A model generated the notes under the pieces. It saw only the letters and a list, made by a program, of their open reading frames with translations. It was not told the DNA's origin and ran no database searches. A stretch of 64,000 bases of DNA from assembly GCF_008692195.1 (NCBI RefSeq), contig NZ_RXOM01000060.1:143234-207233 (forward strand), read 5' to 3'. The translations under genes and the position numbers were made by a program. Each line of letters begins with the position of its first letter. Position 1 is the first letter of the stretch. This DNA comes from Salegentibacter sp. R32. GTDB lineage: Bacteria > Bacteroidota > Bacteroidia > Flavobacteriales > Flavobacteriaceae. Shown here piece after piece: positions 53,298 through 62,448 of this stretch.

Positions 53298-53726
53298 ATG
53301 ATAAAAGCGTTTTTTAAATATCTTCTTTCTGTAAGCGTTCTGTTGCTGGGGATAGCCAATCTTTATGCTAACCAACAAGAGAATAGCCAACACTCGCTTT
53401 TATGTTATTTAGAAGGGATTCAACAACAAACCGAACTTCATCAAGAAGCAGGAATTGAATACCTAAAATCTACTCCTCTAAATCCCGAAAAACACAAAAA
53501 GGAATACGAAGAACGGGTGATAGAAGAAGAATTGGAAGAATATTTATCTTCTTCCAAAAAATCTGCAGATAATTCACACGAGCATTTTACTTCTTTGTGG
53601 TATGCTTTTCTGTTAGATTATTTCCATACCGAACAAACTACTAAATGTCCTTCTACTTACGGACAGTTTACCCATCTTACAAATCATACTCCGTTATACG
53701 TGAAATTCTGCGTATACAGAATATGA
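53298..53726 (+). CDS. Hypothetical secreted protein upstream of an RND pump
   Basis: 142 aa with a signal peptide (KYLLSVSVLLLGIANLYA). The mature part has an acidic helical middle (YEERVIEEELEEYLSS) followed by SHEHFTSLWYAFLLDYFH and Cys residues near the C-terminus. I do not recognise it. It precedes the efflux operon by 142 bp, across a weak hairpin (GTAAACC 53740-53746 with GGTTTAC 53758-53764), so it may be a partly separate unit. Confidence 0.7.
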   Translation: MIKAFFKYLLSVSVLLLGIANLYANQQENSQHSLLCYLEGIQQQTELHQEAGIEYLKSTPLNPEKHKKEYEERVIEEELEEYLSSSKKSADNSHEHFTSLWYAFLLDYFHTEQTTKCPSTYGQFTHLTNHTPLYVKFCVYRI

Positions 53727-53868
53727 TATTTTACTTTTTGTAAACCTGTTTCTTTAAGGTTTACGTTTTCATTTTTTAGGATAACAAGCGGTTGATAGCA
53801 TTAAAACTTAATGCTTAGTCTTTATCCAAATTTCTATTTATCAATAACAAATTTTTAAAAAGTAAATC

Positions 53869-54951
53869 ATGATGAGGAAAATTCTCATGTCCATGAGCTT
53901 GTGTGTAGTTTTGTTGGCAAGCTGTGAATCAAAAAAACATCACAAAGAAGAAGCGTCTAATTATTTGGTAACAAGTCCCGTAAGAAAAGACACCTTAATT
54001 ACAAATGAATATGTGGCTCAAGTAAAATCTATCAGAAACATAGAAGTTAGGGCGCAAGAGCGAGGATATTTACAGGATATTTACGTAGATGAAGGAGATT
54101 CTATCAAGAAAGGGCAATTAATGTTCAGGATTATGCCTAAGCTTTACGAGGCAGAACAACAAAAAGCAAAAGCCGAAGCAGACTTTGCCCGAATAGAATA
54201 TGAAAATACCAAAGTCTTAGCCGATAGTAATGTAGTGGCTCCCAACGAACTTGCTATGGCAAAAGCGCATTACGATAAGGCGAAAGCAGAATTGGCATTG
54301 GCAAATGTGCATTTAGATTTTACTGCGATTCGTGCTCCTTTTGATGGAATTGTTGACCGACTTCACTTAAAACTGGGAAGCTTGGTAGATGAAGGAGATT
54401 TACTTACCACTTTATCAGACAACAGTGAAATGTGGGTGTATTACAATGTCCCGGAAGCTGAATATTTGGAATACAAAGCCAATAAAAATTCAGAGAAAAA
54501 GAAAGAAGTAGCACTTTTAATGGCCAATAACAAAATTTATGACCACCATGGTTTTGTAGAAACCATTGAGGGTGAATTTAATAACGAAACCGGAAATATT
54601 GCATTCCGGGCGAGCTTCCCCAATCCCGAAGGTCTTTTAAGACACGGCGAAACTGGAAGTATCCTTACCAAAATTCCTTATAAAAACGCTTTGCTCGTTC
54701 CGCAAAAAGCAACTTACGAAGTGCTGAGTAAGCATTACGTCTATGTAATAACCGAAGATGACAAAGTGGAACCTCGGGAAATTACCGTTCAAGCTGAACT
54801 GCCCCATATTTATGTGGTAAGTGATGGCTTATCTGAAGACGATAAAATTCTTCTGGAAGGAATTAGAAAAGTGCGTAATGGCGATGAGATTGAATACGAA
54901 TTTGAAGATCCCAACGACGTCATTAACCACTTAGAATTATACGCAGAATAA
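53869..54951 (+). CDS. RND efflux periplasmic adaptor (membrane-fusion) lipoprotein
   Basis: 360 aa with lipobox LLASC near residue 20. Lipoyl-like halves (VRAQERGYLQDIYVDEGDSI and AIRAPFDGIVDRLHLKLGS) flank an alpha-hairpin (EQQKAKAEADFARIEYENTK, ANELAMAKAHYDKAKAEL-type helix), then beta-barrel and membrane-proximal domains. It links the inner-membrane pump to the outer-membrane channel. First gene of a three-gene tripartite efflux operon. Confidence 0.94.
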   Translation: MMRKILMSMSLCVVLLASCESKKHHKEEASNYLVTSPVRKDTLITNEYVAQVKSIRNIEVRAQERGYLQDIYVDEGDSIKKGQLMFRIMPKLYEAEQQKAKAEADFARIEYENTKVLADSNVVAPNELAMAKAHYDKAKAELALANVHLDFTAIRAPFDGIVDRLHLKLGSLVDEGDLLTTLSDNSEMWVYYNVPEAEYLEYKANKNSEKKKEVALLMANNKIYDHHGFVETIEGEFNNETGNIAFRASFPNPEGLLRHGETGSILTKIPYKNALLVPQKATYEVLSKHYVYVITEDDKVEPREITVQAELPHIYVVSDGLSEDDKILLEGIRKVRNGDEIEYEFEDPNDVINHLELYAE

Positions 54952-54974
54952 TTCAATAGCAAAACCTTAAAATA

Positions 54975-57900
54975 ATGTTTAAACGATTTATACATAGACC
55001 TGTATTTGCTATAGTTATCTCTATAATTATAGTTTTTATAGGTTCATTAGCCATCAAGCAACTGCCAATATCACAGTTTCCGCAAATTGCTCCCACTACG
55101 GTAAATATATTCGTAGCCTATCCCGGAGCAAGTGCCGATGTATTGGTGAAATCTACCTTAATTACCTTAGAAAACTCTATTAATGGAGTACAGGGGATGA
55201 GGTATTTGGCCACCGATGCCACCAGTGCCGGTGAAGCCACTTTAAGAGTAATTTTTGAACCAGGAACCGACCCCAACGATGCCGTCGTCAGGGTGAAAAC
55301 ACGGGTAGATCAGGTGATGCCCTTGCTGCCCGAGTTGGTACAAAGGGAAGGGGTAGTGATTACTCCCATCCAGCCGAGTATGTTAATGTACGTTAACCTC
55401 TATTCGAAAAATGAAAATATGGATGAAAAATTCCTGTACAATTATGCCAACGTAAAAATGATTCCGGAAATCAACCGGATTAAAGGGATTGCCCGTTCAC
55501 AAATTTTAGGAAGCCGTCGTTACGCCATGCGGGTTTGGTTAAATCCAGATAGAATGCGGGCTTACGATATTTCTGTAGATGAAGTGATGGAAGCCATGCA
55601 AGAACAAAGTATTGTGGGTAGGCCGGGACGTTTAGGAAGAAGTTCGGGGATAACAGCACAATCTTTAGAATACGTGCTTACTTACAAAGGAAGATATAAC
55701 GAACCCGAGCAATACGAAAATATAATTATTCGGGCGAATCCAGATGGTGAAAGTTTACACCTAAAAGATATTGGTCGGGTAGAATTGGGAAGTGAGTTTT
55801 TTGATATTTACTCCAACCTAGACGGACACCCTTCCGCAGCGATTGTCCTCAAGCAAAGTTATGGTAGTAACGCCAGTGATGTTATTGAAAAAGTAAAAGC
55901 AGAACTGGAAGATATGAAGCAAGATTTCCCTCCGGGGATGGATTACAAACTCAGTTATGACGTATCACAATTCTTAGATGCTTCCATTGAGCAAGTAGTC
56001 CATACGCTTCGTGATGCGTTCTTTTTAGTAGCGATTGTGGTATTTATTTTCCTGGGCGATTGGCGTTCTACCTTAATTCCTATTTTGGCCGTTCCGGTTT
56101 CATTAGTAGGAGCGTTTTTCGTGATTCAATTCTTCGGGATTTCCATTAACCTCGTGACTTTATTTGCCTTGGTATTGGCGATTGGTATTGTGGTCGATGA
56201 TGCGATTGTCGTCGTCGAAGCCGTCCACGCCAAGTTTGATGAACATCCGAATATTTCACCTTACCTCGCCGTGAAAAAAGTAATGAGTGAAATAGGAGGT
56301 GCGATTATCGCCATTACGATGGTGATGGTTTCGGTGTTCTTGCCTATTTCATTTATGACAGGTCCTGTGGGAACTTTTTACCGACAGTTCTCCATCACGA
56401 TGGCAAGTGCGATTGTGATTTCAGCAATTATAGCCTTAACGCTTACACCAGTATTGTGTGCGATGTTGTTGAAAAATCATCACGGAAAAGAGAAAAAGCA
56501 GAATTTCTTAACCAAAGGACTCGATAAATTCAACAGCGGTTTTGATAAACTGACCGGAAAATATGTGGGAATTTTAAAACGAATCGTAAGCAGAAGATGG
56601 CTCACTTTCGGAATTTTAATCGCTTTCTGTGCTGGAATTTATTTAGAAAATCAAGTTTTACCATCCGGTTTTGTGCCTAGTGAAGATCAGGGTACCATTT
56701 ATGCAATTATTCAAACACCTCCGGGAGCGACCTTAGAAAGAACCAATGAAGTTTCTCGTAAACTACAAGCTATTTGTGAGGAAGTTGAAGGAATAGAATC
56801 AGTTTCTTCTTTGGCAGGTTATGAGATTATGACCGAAGGTCGGGGTTCAAACGCAGGAACGTGTTTAATTAACCTGAAAAACTGGTCAGATAGGCATCAT
56901 ACCGTCAACGAAATTATGGAAGAACTGGAGGAGAAATCAAAAGACCTCGGAGCGGTTATCGAGTTTTTTGAACCGCCCGCCATCCCGGGATTTGGTTCTT
57001 CCGGTGGTTTCTCGATGCGTTTATTGGATGAAAATACAGAAACCGATTATCAGGATTTTGATAAGATCAATCAGGAGTTTATGGAGAACCTGAGAAAACG
57101 TCCTGAACTGAAAGGTCTATTTACCTTCTTTGCTGCCAACTATCCGCAATACGAATTAGAATTCAATAACGAATTGGCGATGCAAAAAGGCGTTTCTATT
57201 GGTGATGCGATGGAAAATTTGAACATTCTTATTGGTAGTACGTACGAGCAAGGGTTCATTAAATTCAACCGCTTCTTTAAAGTGTACGTACAATCTGATC
57301 CTAAATTTAGAAGATTGCCTACCGATGTCTTGAATATGTATGTGAAAAACGACCACGGTGAAATGGTTCCTTATTCCGCATTTATGAAGTTGAAAAAAAT
57401 GCAAGGTCCTAACGAGATTACCCGTTTCAATATGTACAATTCCGCAGCAATTCGTGGTTTACCGGCAGAAGGTTACACCACGGCAGATGCGATTGAAGCC
57501 ATTCGGGAAGTAGCTGAAGAAACCTTGCCTAAAAACTACGATATTGCTTGGGAAGGACTTTCTTACGATGAAGCTCAACGTGGTAACGAGTCTATTTATA
57601 TTTTCATCATTGTATTGGTATTTGTGTATTTCGTGTTAGCTGCCCAATACGAAAGTTTCATTATTCCATTAACGGTGATTTTCTCGTTACCCGTTGGGGT
57701 TTTCGGCTCGTTTATGTTGCTGAAGTTAATGGGACTTCAAAATGATATTTACGCACAAATCGGACTTATCATGCTCGTCGGGCTGTTAGGTAAAAACGCG
57801 GTGTTAATTGTGGAGTTTGCGGTGATTAAACACCGGGAAGGCCTTACGGTTTTACAAGCTGCCATTGAAGGTGCGAAAGTACGTTTTAGACCTATTTTAA

Positions 57901-58142
57901 TGACTTCGTTTGCTTTTATTGCCGGATTAATTCCGTTGATTATTGCTACCGGAGCAGGAGCTGTAGGAAACCGGACCTTAGGAGCTTCAGCCTTAGGCGG
58001 AATGTTATTCGGTACCGTATTCGGGGTGATTATCGTACCCGGATTGTACTACATTTTTGGAAGCTTGGCCGAAGGTAAATCATTAATAAAATACGAGGAT
58101 GAGAATCCGTTAACCGAAGATTTTGATTATTATGATGAATAG
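54975..58142 (+). CDS. RND multidrug efflux permease (AcrB/HAE1 type)
   Basis: 1055 aa with twelve membrane helices and two large periplasmic loops. The proton-relay Asp pair is seen in GIVVDDAIVVVEAV, and the family start is MFKRFIHRPVFAIVISIII. The domain order and GLLGKNAVLIVEFAV in the second half fit the hydrophobe/amphiphile exporter group. Drug, bile-type or plant phenolic compounds are possible substrates. Its end overlaps the start of the outer-membrane gene by about 10 bases. Confidence 0.96.
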   Translation: MFKRFIHRPVFAIVISIIIVFIGSLAIKQLPISQFPQIAPTTVNIFVAYPGASADVLVKSTLITLENSINGVQGMRYLATDATSAGEATLRVIFEPGTDPNDAVVRVKTRVDQVMPLLPELVQREGVVITPIQPSMLMYVNLYSKNENMDEKFLYNYANVKMIPEINRIKGIARSQILGSRRYAMRVWLNPDRMRAYDISVDEVMEAMQEQSIVGRPGRLGRSSGITAQSLEYVLTYKGRYNEPEQYENIIIRANPDGESLHLKDIGRVELGSEFFDIYSNLDGHPSAAIVLKQSYGSNASDVIEKVKAELEDMKQDFPPGMDYKLSYDVSQFLDASIEQVVHTLRDAFFLVAIVVFIFLGDWRSTLIPILAVPVSLVGAFFVIQFFGISINLVTLFALVLAIGIVVDDAIVVVEAVHAKFDEHPNISPYLAVKKVMSEIGGAIIAITMVMVSVFLPISFMTGPVGTFYRQFSITMASAIVISAIIALTLTPVLCAMLLKNHHGKEKKQNFLTKGLDKFNSGFDKLTGKYVGILKRIVSRRWLTFGILIAFCAGIYLENQVLPSGFVPSEDQGTIYAIIQTPPGATLERTNEVSRKLQAICEEVEGIESVSSLAGYEIMTEGRGSNAGTCLINLKNWSDRHHTVNEIMEELEEKSKDLGAVIEFFEPPAIPGFGSSGGFSMRLLDENTETDYQDFDKINQEFMENLRKRPELKGLFTFFAANYPQYELEFNNELAMQKGVSIGDAMENLNILIGSTYEQGFIKFNRFFKVYVQSDPKFRRLPTDVLNMYVKNDHGEMVPYSAFMKLKKMQGPNEITRFNMYNSAAIRGLPAEGYTTADAIEAIREVAEETLPKNYDIAWEGLSYDEAQRGNESIYIFIIVLVFVYFVLAAQYESFIIPLTVIFSLPVGVFGSFMLLKLMGLQNDIYAQIGLIMLVGLLGKNAVLIVEFAVIKHREGLTVLQAAIEGAKVRFRPILMTSFAFIAGLIPLIIATGAGAVGNRTLGASALGGMLFGTVFGVIIVPGLYYIFGSLAEGKSLIKYEDENPLTEDFDYYDE

Positions 58143-59616
58143 AACTAAAAACAATAGAATATTCAACAGTATTGCAGTAAGCCTTACGGTGTTAATGTTT
58201 ACTGCTTGTGTACCTTCCCTGGTTGAGAAAACAGCAGATAAATCTGTGCCTGCGAATTATCATAGTTCGCAGGATTCTCTCAACCAACAGGAATATGCGA
58301 ATGAAACTGTTCAAGATACCACCAATAGTGCCCAGGTAAATTGGAAGGAGTTTTTTACCGACCCTTATTTAAATAATCTTATTGAAATTGGATTGGAAAA
58401 CAACCAAGAGCTGAATATTACGTTGCAGGAAATCATGATTTCCCAAAATGAAGTGCAGGCTAGAAAAGGAGAGTACCTTCCGTATTTAGGGTTAAAAGCC
58501 GGAGCCGGATTAGATAAAGCCGCGGAATATACGCGTGATGGAGCGGTGGAAGAGAATTTGAATATCCGTGAAGATGAAGCTTTTCCTGAACCTTTACCTG
58601 ATTACATGATTGGAGCTTACGCGACTTGGGAAATAGACATTTGGAGCAAGCTGCACAATGCGAAAAAAGCTTCTGTACTTCGGTATTTATCTTCAATAGA
58701 AGGGAAGAACTTTATGGTGACTAATTTGATTGCTGAAATCGCTAATTCTTATTATGAATTATTGGCCTTAGATAATCAATTGGCGATTGTAGAGCGAAAT
58801 ATCGAAATACAGAGCAACGCCTTAAAGATTGTGCGTTTACAAAAACAAGCGGCGCGTGTAACTGAATTGGCGGTGAAGAAGTTTGAAGCCGAAGTGTTTA
58901 AAACGAAAAGCCTTCAGTATAAATTCAAACAACAGATTGTAGAAACCGAAAACCGGATTAATTTCTTGATTGGAAGGTATCCACAACCGATTGAAAGAAA
59001 CGCGGAAGCTTTTGTTGATTTAATCCCGAAACATATTCAGGCGGGAATTCCTTCGCAGTTGCTGGAAAACCGTCCCGATATTAAACAGGCCGAACTCGAT
59101 TTAAAAGCGGCGGAACTTGATATTAAAGTAGCGAAAGCACGCTTTTATCCTTCGTTGGGAATTTCAGCGAATTTAGGCTATCAGGCATTTAACCCGAAGT
59201 ATTTATTAAAAACACCGCAGTCTTTGTTATACGGTTTGGCAGGTGATATTACCGCGCCTTTAATTAACCGGAATGCGATAAAAGCCGATTACCAAAGTGC
59301 CAATGCAATGCAGGTTCAAGCAGTTTATAATTATGAACGTACGGTATTGAACGCTTATATTGAAGTGGCCAATCAGGTAGCGAAAATTGATAATTTAGAA
59401 AATAGTTACGATTTAATTGCCAATCAAGTAGCGGCCTTAACCAAATCTATTGATATTTCTAATGGATTGTTTAGAAACGCACGCGCCGATTATATGGAAG
59501 TATTGCTTACCCAGCGTGATGCCTTAGAATCTAAATTTGAATTAATTGAAACCAAAAAAGAACAAATGGCTGCCTTGGTAAATATGTACCAAGCTTTAGG
59601 CGGCGGTTGGAATTAA
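58132..59616 (+). CDS. Outer-membrane efflux lipoprotein (TolC/NodT family)
   Basis: About 494 aa from ATG 58132 (58135 also possible; a TTG at 58123 is less likely). Lipobox MFTAC. The TolC repeats are visible: LIEIGLENNQELNITLQEI, IGAYATWEIDIWSKL, LENRPDIKQAELDLKAAELD, VAKARFYPSLGIS and a second set toward the end (MEVLLTQRDALESK). It forms the exit duct of the pump. A strong terminator follows at 59670. Confidence 0.94.
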   Translation: MMNRTKNNRIFNSIAVSLTVLMFTACVPSLVEKTADKSVPANYHSSQDSLNQQEYANETVQDTTNSAQVNWKEFFTDPYLNNLIEIGLENNQELNITLQEIMISQNEVQARKGEYLPYLGLKAGAGLDKAAEYTRDGAVEENLNIREDEAFPEPLPDYMIGAYATWEIDIWSKLHNAKKASVLRYLSSIEGKNFMVTNLIAEIANSYYELLALDNQLAIVERNIEIQSNALKIVRLQKQAARVTELAVKKFEAEVFKTKSLQYKFKQQIVETENRINFLIGRYPQPIERNAEAFVDLIPKHIQAGIPSQLLENRPDIKQAELDLKAAELDIKVAKARFYPSLGISANLGYQAFNPKYLLKTPQSLLYGLAGDITAPLINRNAIKADYQSANAMQVQAVYNYERTVLNAYIEVANQVAKIDNLENSYDLIANQVAALTKSIDISNGLFRNARADYMEVLLTQRDALESKFELIETKKEQMAALVNMYQALGGGWN

Positions 59617-59669
59617 AGGTTTTTCATTGTTTATAGTTTGTTTTTTCACTTTAGTGTGACTTTGTTAGA

Positions 59670-59709
59670 CCCCCATTTTTAGAGTTTCTGAAAATGGGGG
59701 TTGTTTTTT
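59670..59709 (+). terminator. Terminator of the RND operon
   Basis: CCCCCATTTT (59670-59679) pairs perfectly with AAAATGGGGG (59691-59700) and is followed by TTGTTTTTT. A ten-pair stem with a T-rich tail 53 nt after the last gene. Confidence 0.9.
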
Positions 59710-59740
59710 AATCCTAAAACCAAAACCAAATCAATATATT

Positions 59741-60304
59741 TTAATTGGGTTGGTATGGACAAGATGTCCAAGGATAGGCGCATTGATCCTTTCTTTGTAA
59801 CCAGCCAATTATCTTGACTCCTTTATTCATAAATGAAACCTTAGCCCAAAGTTCTTTTATTTCAATTAAATCAGTTCTTAAAAATTTTCCAGATTGAAAA
59901 ATTACATGAGAATTTAAATTGGGCTCTTGGTAGAAGTTAATTCCGTTTTCTGTATCAACATTTAAATCTGGTATATTTATTTTCATTCTTTTGGATAGAA
60001 TCCAACTTCCTTTAAATTTTTTAATATTACTATTTAATTCGTATTCGTCGTAATTAGGTAAAATAATTATATTTTCAATCTTTAACCAGCCATTTTTTGA
60101 TTCTGATATTGCAAATTTATACCAAGAGTTAGGGGTTGATAATGGTCTCAATTCTGCAATCAAGTTTCCTTTTCTGCTATCATAAATTTGAATAGGTTCA
60201 TTTTCTTCTGCTGGATAATAACACTCTACAAAATCATGAAAGAATATTTTTTGAGCTGAAAGATTTAATGAAATTAGAAATATAATGAGAATTATTTTTT
60301 TCAT
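59741..60304 (-). CDS. Secreted SH3-like hypothetical protein
   Basis: 187 aa with a signal peptide ending NLSAQ. Short beta-rich segments (PIQIYDSRKGNLIAEL, GWLKIENIIILP, INFYQEPNLNSHVIFQSGKF, KIIGWLQRKDQCAYPW) look like two bacterial SH3 or SH3b-type domains, as seen in Bacteroidota secreted proteins, and the C-terminus has two Cys. No enzyme motif. It is convergent with the RND operon. Function unknown. Confidence 0.65.
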   Translation of the reverse strand: MKKIILIIFLISLNLSAQKIFFHDFVECYYPAEENEPIQIYDSRKGNLIAELRPLSTPNSWYKFAISESKNGWLKIENIIILPNYDEYELNSNIKKFKGSWILSKRMKINIPDLNVDTENGINFYQEPNLNSHVIFQSGKFLRTDLIEIKELWAKVSFMNKGVKIIGWLQRKDQCAYPWTSCPYQPN

Positions 60305-60374
60305 ATATTATTGAATTTAAGCTTCTATTGATACCGATAATGCCCAATAATTTTATAGGTAAATAGACAGTCTT

Positions 60375-60905
60375 CTACTCTACTACCTGTCCGTTGCCAA
60401 TATTGTGAACGATTAAATTTCTTTTGCCTTCTTTAGATTTTTTGTTCACGACCATTCCAATATGGGTTAATCCTCCGCCTAAACTCCAAGCCACTAAGTC
60501 TCCGGGAAGGTAATCGTTCGGGTTTTGGGTGATGGCTTTTTCAGCTCCTTTTCTGGTAAAGAAAGTCATTAAATTAGGAACTCGTCGATGGTCTATGTTT
60601 TTATCGGTCGTGGTTAAGCTCCAATTGTTAGGATATTTATTGAAATTCGCTTTCATATCCTCGTGTACCAATTGTTGCAAATCAATGCCTACTTTTCGGT
60701 AAGCGCGGATAATAACATCAGTACAAACACCTTTATCGGCCGGGACATCTCCATTGGGATAATCAATCGAGAAATAACTTGGGTCGTAAGTCACCTGTTG
60801 TTCCGTTAATGCTAAAGCAGCTTCAGCTAAACTTTCTTGAGCTTCGGTTTGTGAATAACACAGCACGTTGATGCTTAAGCATAGAAAAAGAATTGCATTT
60901 TTCAT
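60375..60905 (-). CDS. DUF1287-family secreted protein
   Basis: 176 aa from ATG 60905, which gives a signal peptide (KNAILFLCLSINVLCYS); longer in-frame starts would run inside the upstream AraC gene. The family core is present: YPNGDVPADKGVCTDVIIRA (Cys), MKANFNKYP, DHRRVPNLMTFF, DYLPGDLVAWSLGGGLTHIG and HNIGNGQ. The Cys-Asp and Thr-His placement suggests an NlpC/P60-like hydrolase fold, but no activity is established. It lies 64 bp downstream of the AraC gene on the same strand. Confidence 0.88.
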   Translation of the reverse strand: MKNAILFLCLSINVLCYSQTEAQESLAEAALALTEQQVTYDPSYFSIDYPNGDVPADKGVCTDVIIRAYRKVGIDLQQLVHEDMKANFNKYPNNWSLTTTDKNIDHRRVPNLMTFFTRKGAEKAITQNPNDYLPGDLVAWSLGGGLTHIGMVVNKKSKEGKRNLIVHNIGNGQVVE

Positions 60906-60969
60906 GAAGCTGCTAAGGGTTTTGTGAGAGTTGAAGTGAAAGATATAAAAAAGAACTGAAATTAACTTT

Positions 60970-61887
60970 TTATTCAATCGGAATATAAAAATCGACAATC
61001 GTCTTTTTTTCTGGGTGTTCTTGGTAGTTGTTGTGGTAAATCTCAAACGGATTTCTATCGGCTTTTTTGTAGCCGTTTTCATTCATCCAGAGGAATAATC
61101 CTGTCCACGATTTTTCAAATTCATCCATACCAATTTCAAAGCTTCCTTTAATAAATTTTCCGGCTTCGATGGAAGTAAGTCCAACTTCACCGTTTACTTC
61201 CACAGGATTTTCGATTAAAATGGAAGCGCTCATTCTAACTTTGTTGGCTTGGGTGACTTTAAAACTGTCGTGATAAAGCGTTATCATTTTGGTTTCAGCA
61301 TTCATCAAACCTTTTGGTGTTGCCCATTGTATTAATTTTTGATAGGCGTTTTCCAGGTTTTGAGGTCCGATGCTGGAGACGTACGCCAAGTTCATTGTTG
61401 GCATTTCTGTAATTTCAATTTTTGCATTCATGGTAATCCAATTTTTAAGGTTATTAATGATGCAAATGTATTGGTCGTAGTCAGGATAGGCTTGTCCGTT
61501 CTTGCTTTCTAGTTGACGAATCTTGCGATGTCTATGCGGATTTTGCTTTTTAAATTCGGTAGGACTTATTCCATAGTATTTTTTAAAGGCCCGGGAAAAG
61601 GAAGAATTATCACTGAAACCTAGATGGTGAGCTATTTCGGTAGTGGTATTGTTTTTATGCAATAAGTCTAAGGCCGATTTTTCAATTCTTCGTCGGGTTA
61701 CGTATTCGTTTAAGGTTTCCCCGGTTATGAATTTGAAAATTCGATGAAAGTGAAAGGGGGAGAAAAACGCAATTTCAGCAAGGGTGTTTAAAGAGAGTTT
61801 AGTTGGTAAGTTATTGTCAATATATTCAAAAACGCGATTAATCCGGTTTTTATAATCGGTTTGTATTTCTTTATTGGTTAGGGGCAT
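60970..61887 (-). CDS. AraC-family regulator with GyrI-like ligand domain
   Basis: 305 aa. N-terminal AraC double HTH (LSLNTLAEIAFFSPFHFHRIF, TTEIAHHLGFSDNSSFSRAFK, GISPTEFK) is joined to a C-terminal GyrI/SbmC small-molecule domain (ITEMPTMNLAYVSSIGPQ, AGKFIKGSFEIGMDEFEKSW, KTIVDFYIPIE). This architecture is common among drug- or stress-responsive activators. The effector cannot be read. No operator was recognised. Confidence 0.93.
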   Translation of the reverse strand: MPLTNKEIQTDYKNRINRVFEYIDNNLPTKLSLNTLAEIAFFSPFHFHRIFKFITGETLNEYVTRRRIEKSALDLLHKNNTTTEIAHHLGFSDNSSFSRAFKKYYGISPTEFKKQNPHRHRKIRQLESKNGQAYPDYDQYICIINNLKNWITMNAKIEITEMPTMNLAYVSSIGPQNLENAYQKLIQWATPKGLMNAETKMITLYHDSFKVTQANKVRMSASILIENPVEVNGEVGLTSIEAGKFIKGSFEIGMDEFEKSWTGLFLWMNENGYKKADRNPFEIYHNNYQEHPEKKTIVDFYIPIE

Positions 61888-61970
61888 TTTTTGGATGCTA
61901 GTAATCGATATTAGGTGATAATTTATTCTATTTTATAATTCTGAAATCACATTTTTTTGAAAAAATAATT

Positions 61971-62117
61971 TTATAACCACTTGTCATACAGCTTTTTTAC
62001 TTCCGAATGTGATTTTAAATTGCCCGATTTAGAATCTTCAATACCTTTTTCAATAGATTCTTTTTCTTCTTTTGAAATTTCTTCCCACCAATCAGACTTT
62101 TTGTTAGTTAATTCCAT
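61971..62117 (-). CDS. Orphan addiction-module antitoxin, short form
   Basis: 48 aa on the minus strand from ATG 62117: it contains DWWEEISKEEKESIEKGIED and SHSEVKKLYDKWL, the conserved C-terminal part of a Bacteroidota antitoxin family usually paired with a RelE/ParE toxin. Here the N-terminal region present in longer relatives is absent (a stop is met a few codons upstream), and no toxin follows before the AraC gene at 61887. Probably a relic or a stand-alone antitoxin. Confidence 0.6.
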   Translation of the reverse strand: MELTNKKSDWWEEISKEEKESIEKGIEDSKSGNLKSHSEVKKLYDKWL

Positions 62118-62202
62118 TCTTCTATCAATACCTCAAATTTACAGATTAGACTTTATATTTTATAATGAATTCAAATTTTTTAACTAAGCATGCTTAAAAT
62201 CT

Positions 62203-62391
62203 TTAATTATCATTTGTTGATTGGGTCGGGTTAAATCCGTACATAAATTTGTTCAATTGTCCGTTTGAACTTTCTAGATTCACGATGTCCATTAATTCTT
62301 CAAAATAAGTACAAACTCTTTCCCGGTCTTCAGTGTCCAATTCCAAGTAAACATCAGCAAATCTTAAAAGTCCAAGTCTAATTTTTTCTTG
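62203..62391 (-). pseudogene. Gene remnant, possibly DUF4844-type
   Basis: An open stretch of 62 codons without a start: QEKIRLGLLRFADVYLELDT, then EDRERVCTYFEELMDIV and a C-terminus LNKFMYGFNPTQSTNDN. The segment resembles the C-terminal half of DUF4844 proteins as I remember them. Upstream, another frame carries KPFEELCVEMTRK before a stop, consistent with a frameshifted 5' part. No intact gene can be built from 62203-62448. Confidence 0.5.
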
Positions 62392-62448
62392 TCATTTCTA
62401 CACACAATTCCTCAAACGGTTTTTAATAGAATCAAGTTAAATATATCT

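Noticed and set aside
61981..62187. 68-codon plus-strand open frame
   Set aside because: It mirrors the minus-strand antitoxin (61971-62117), whose sequence has recognisable family residues; the plus frame has none.
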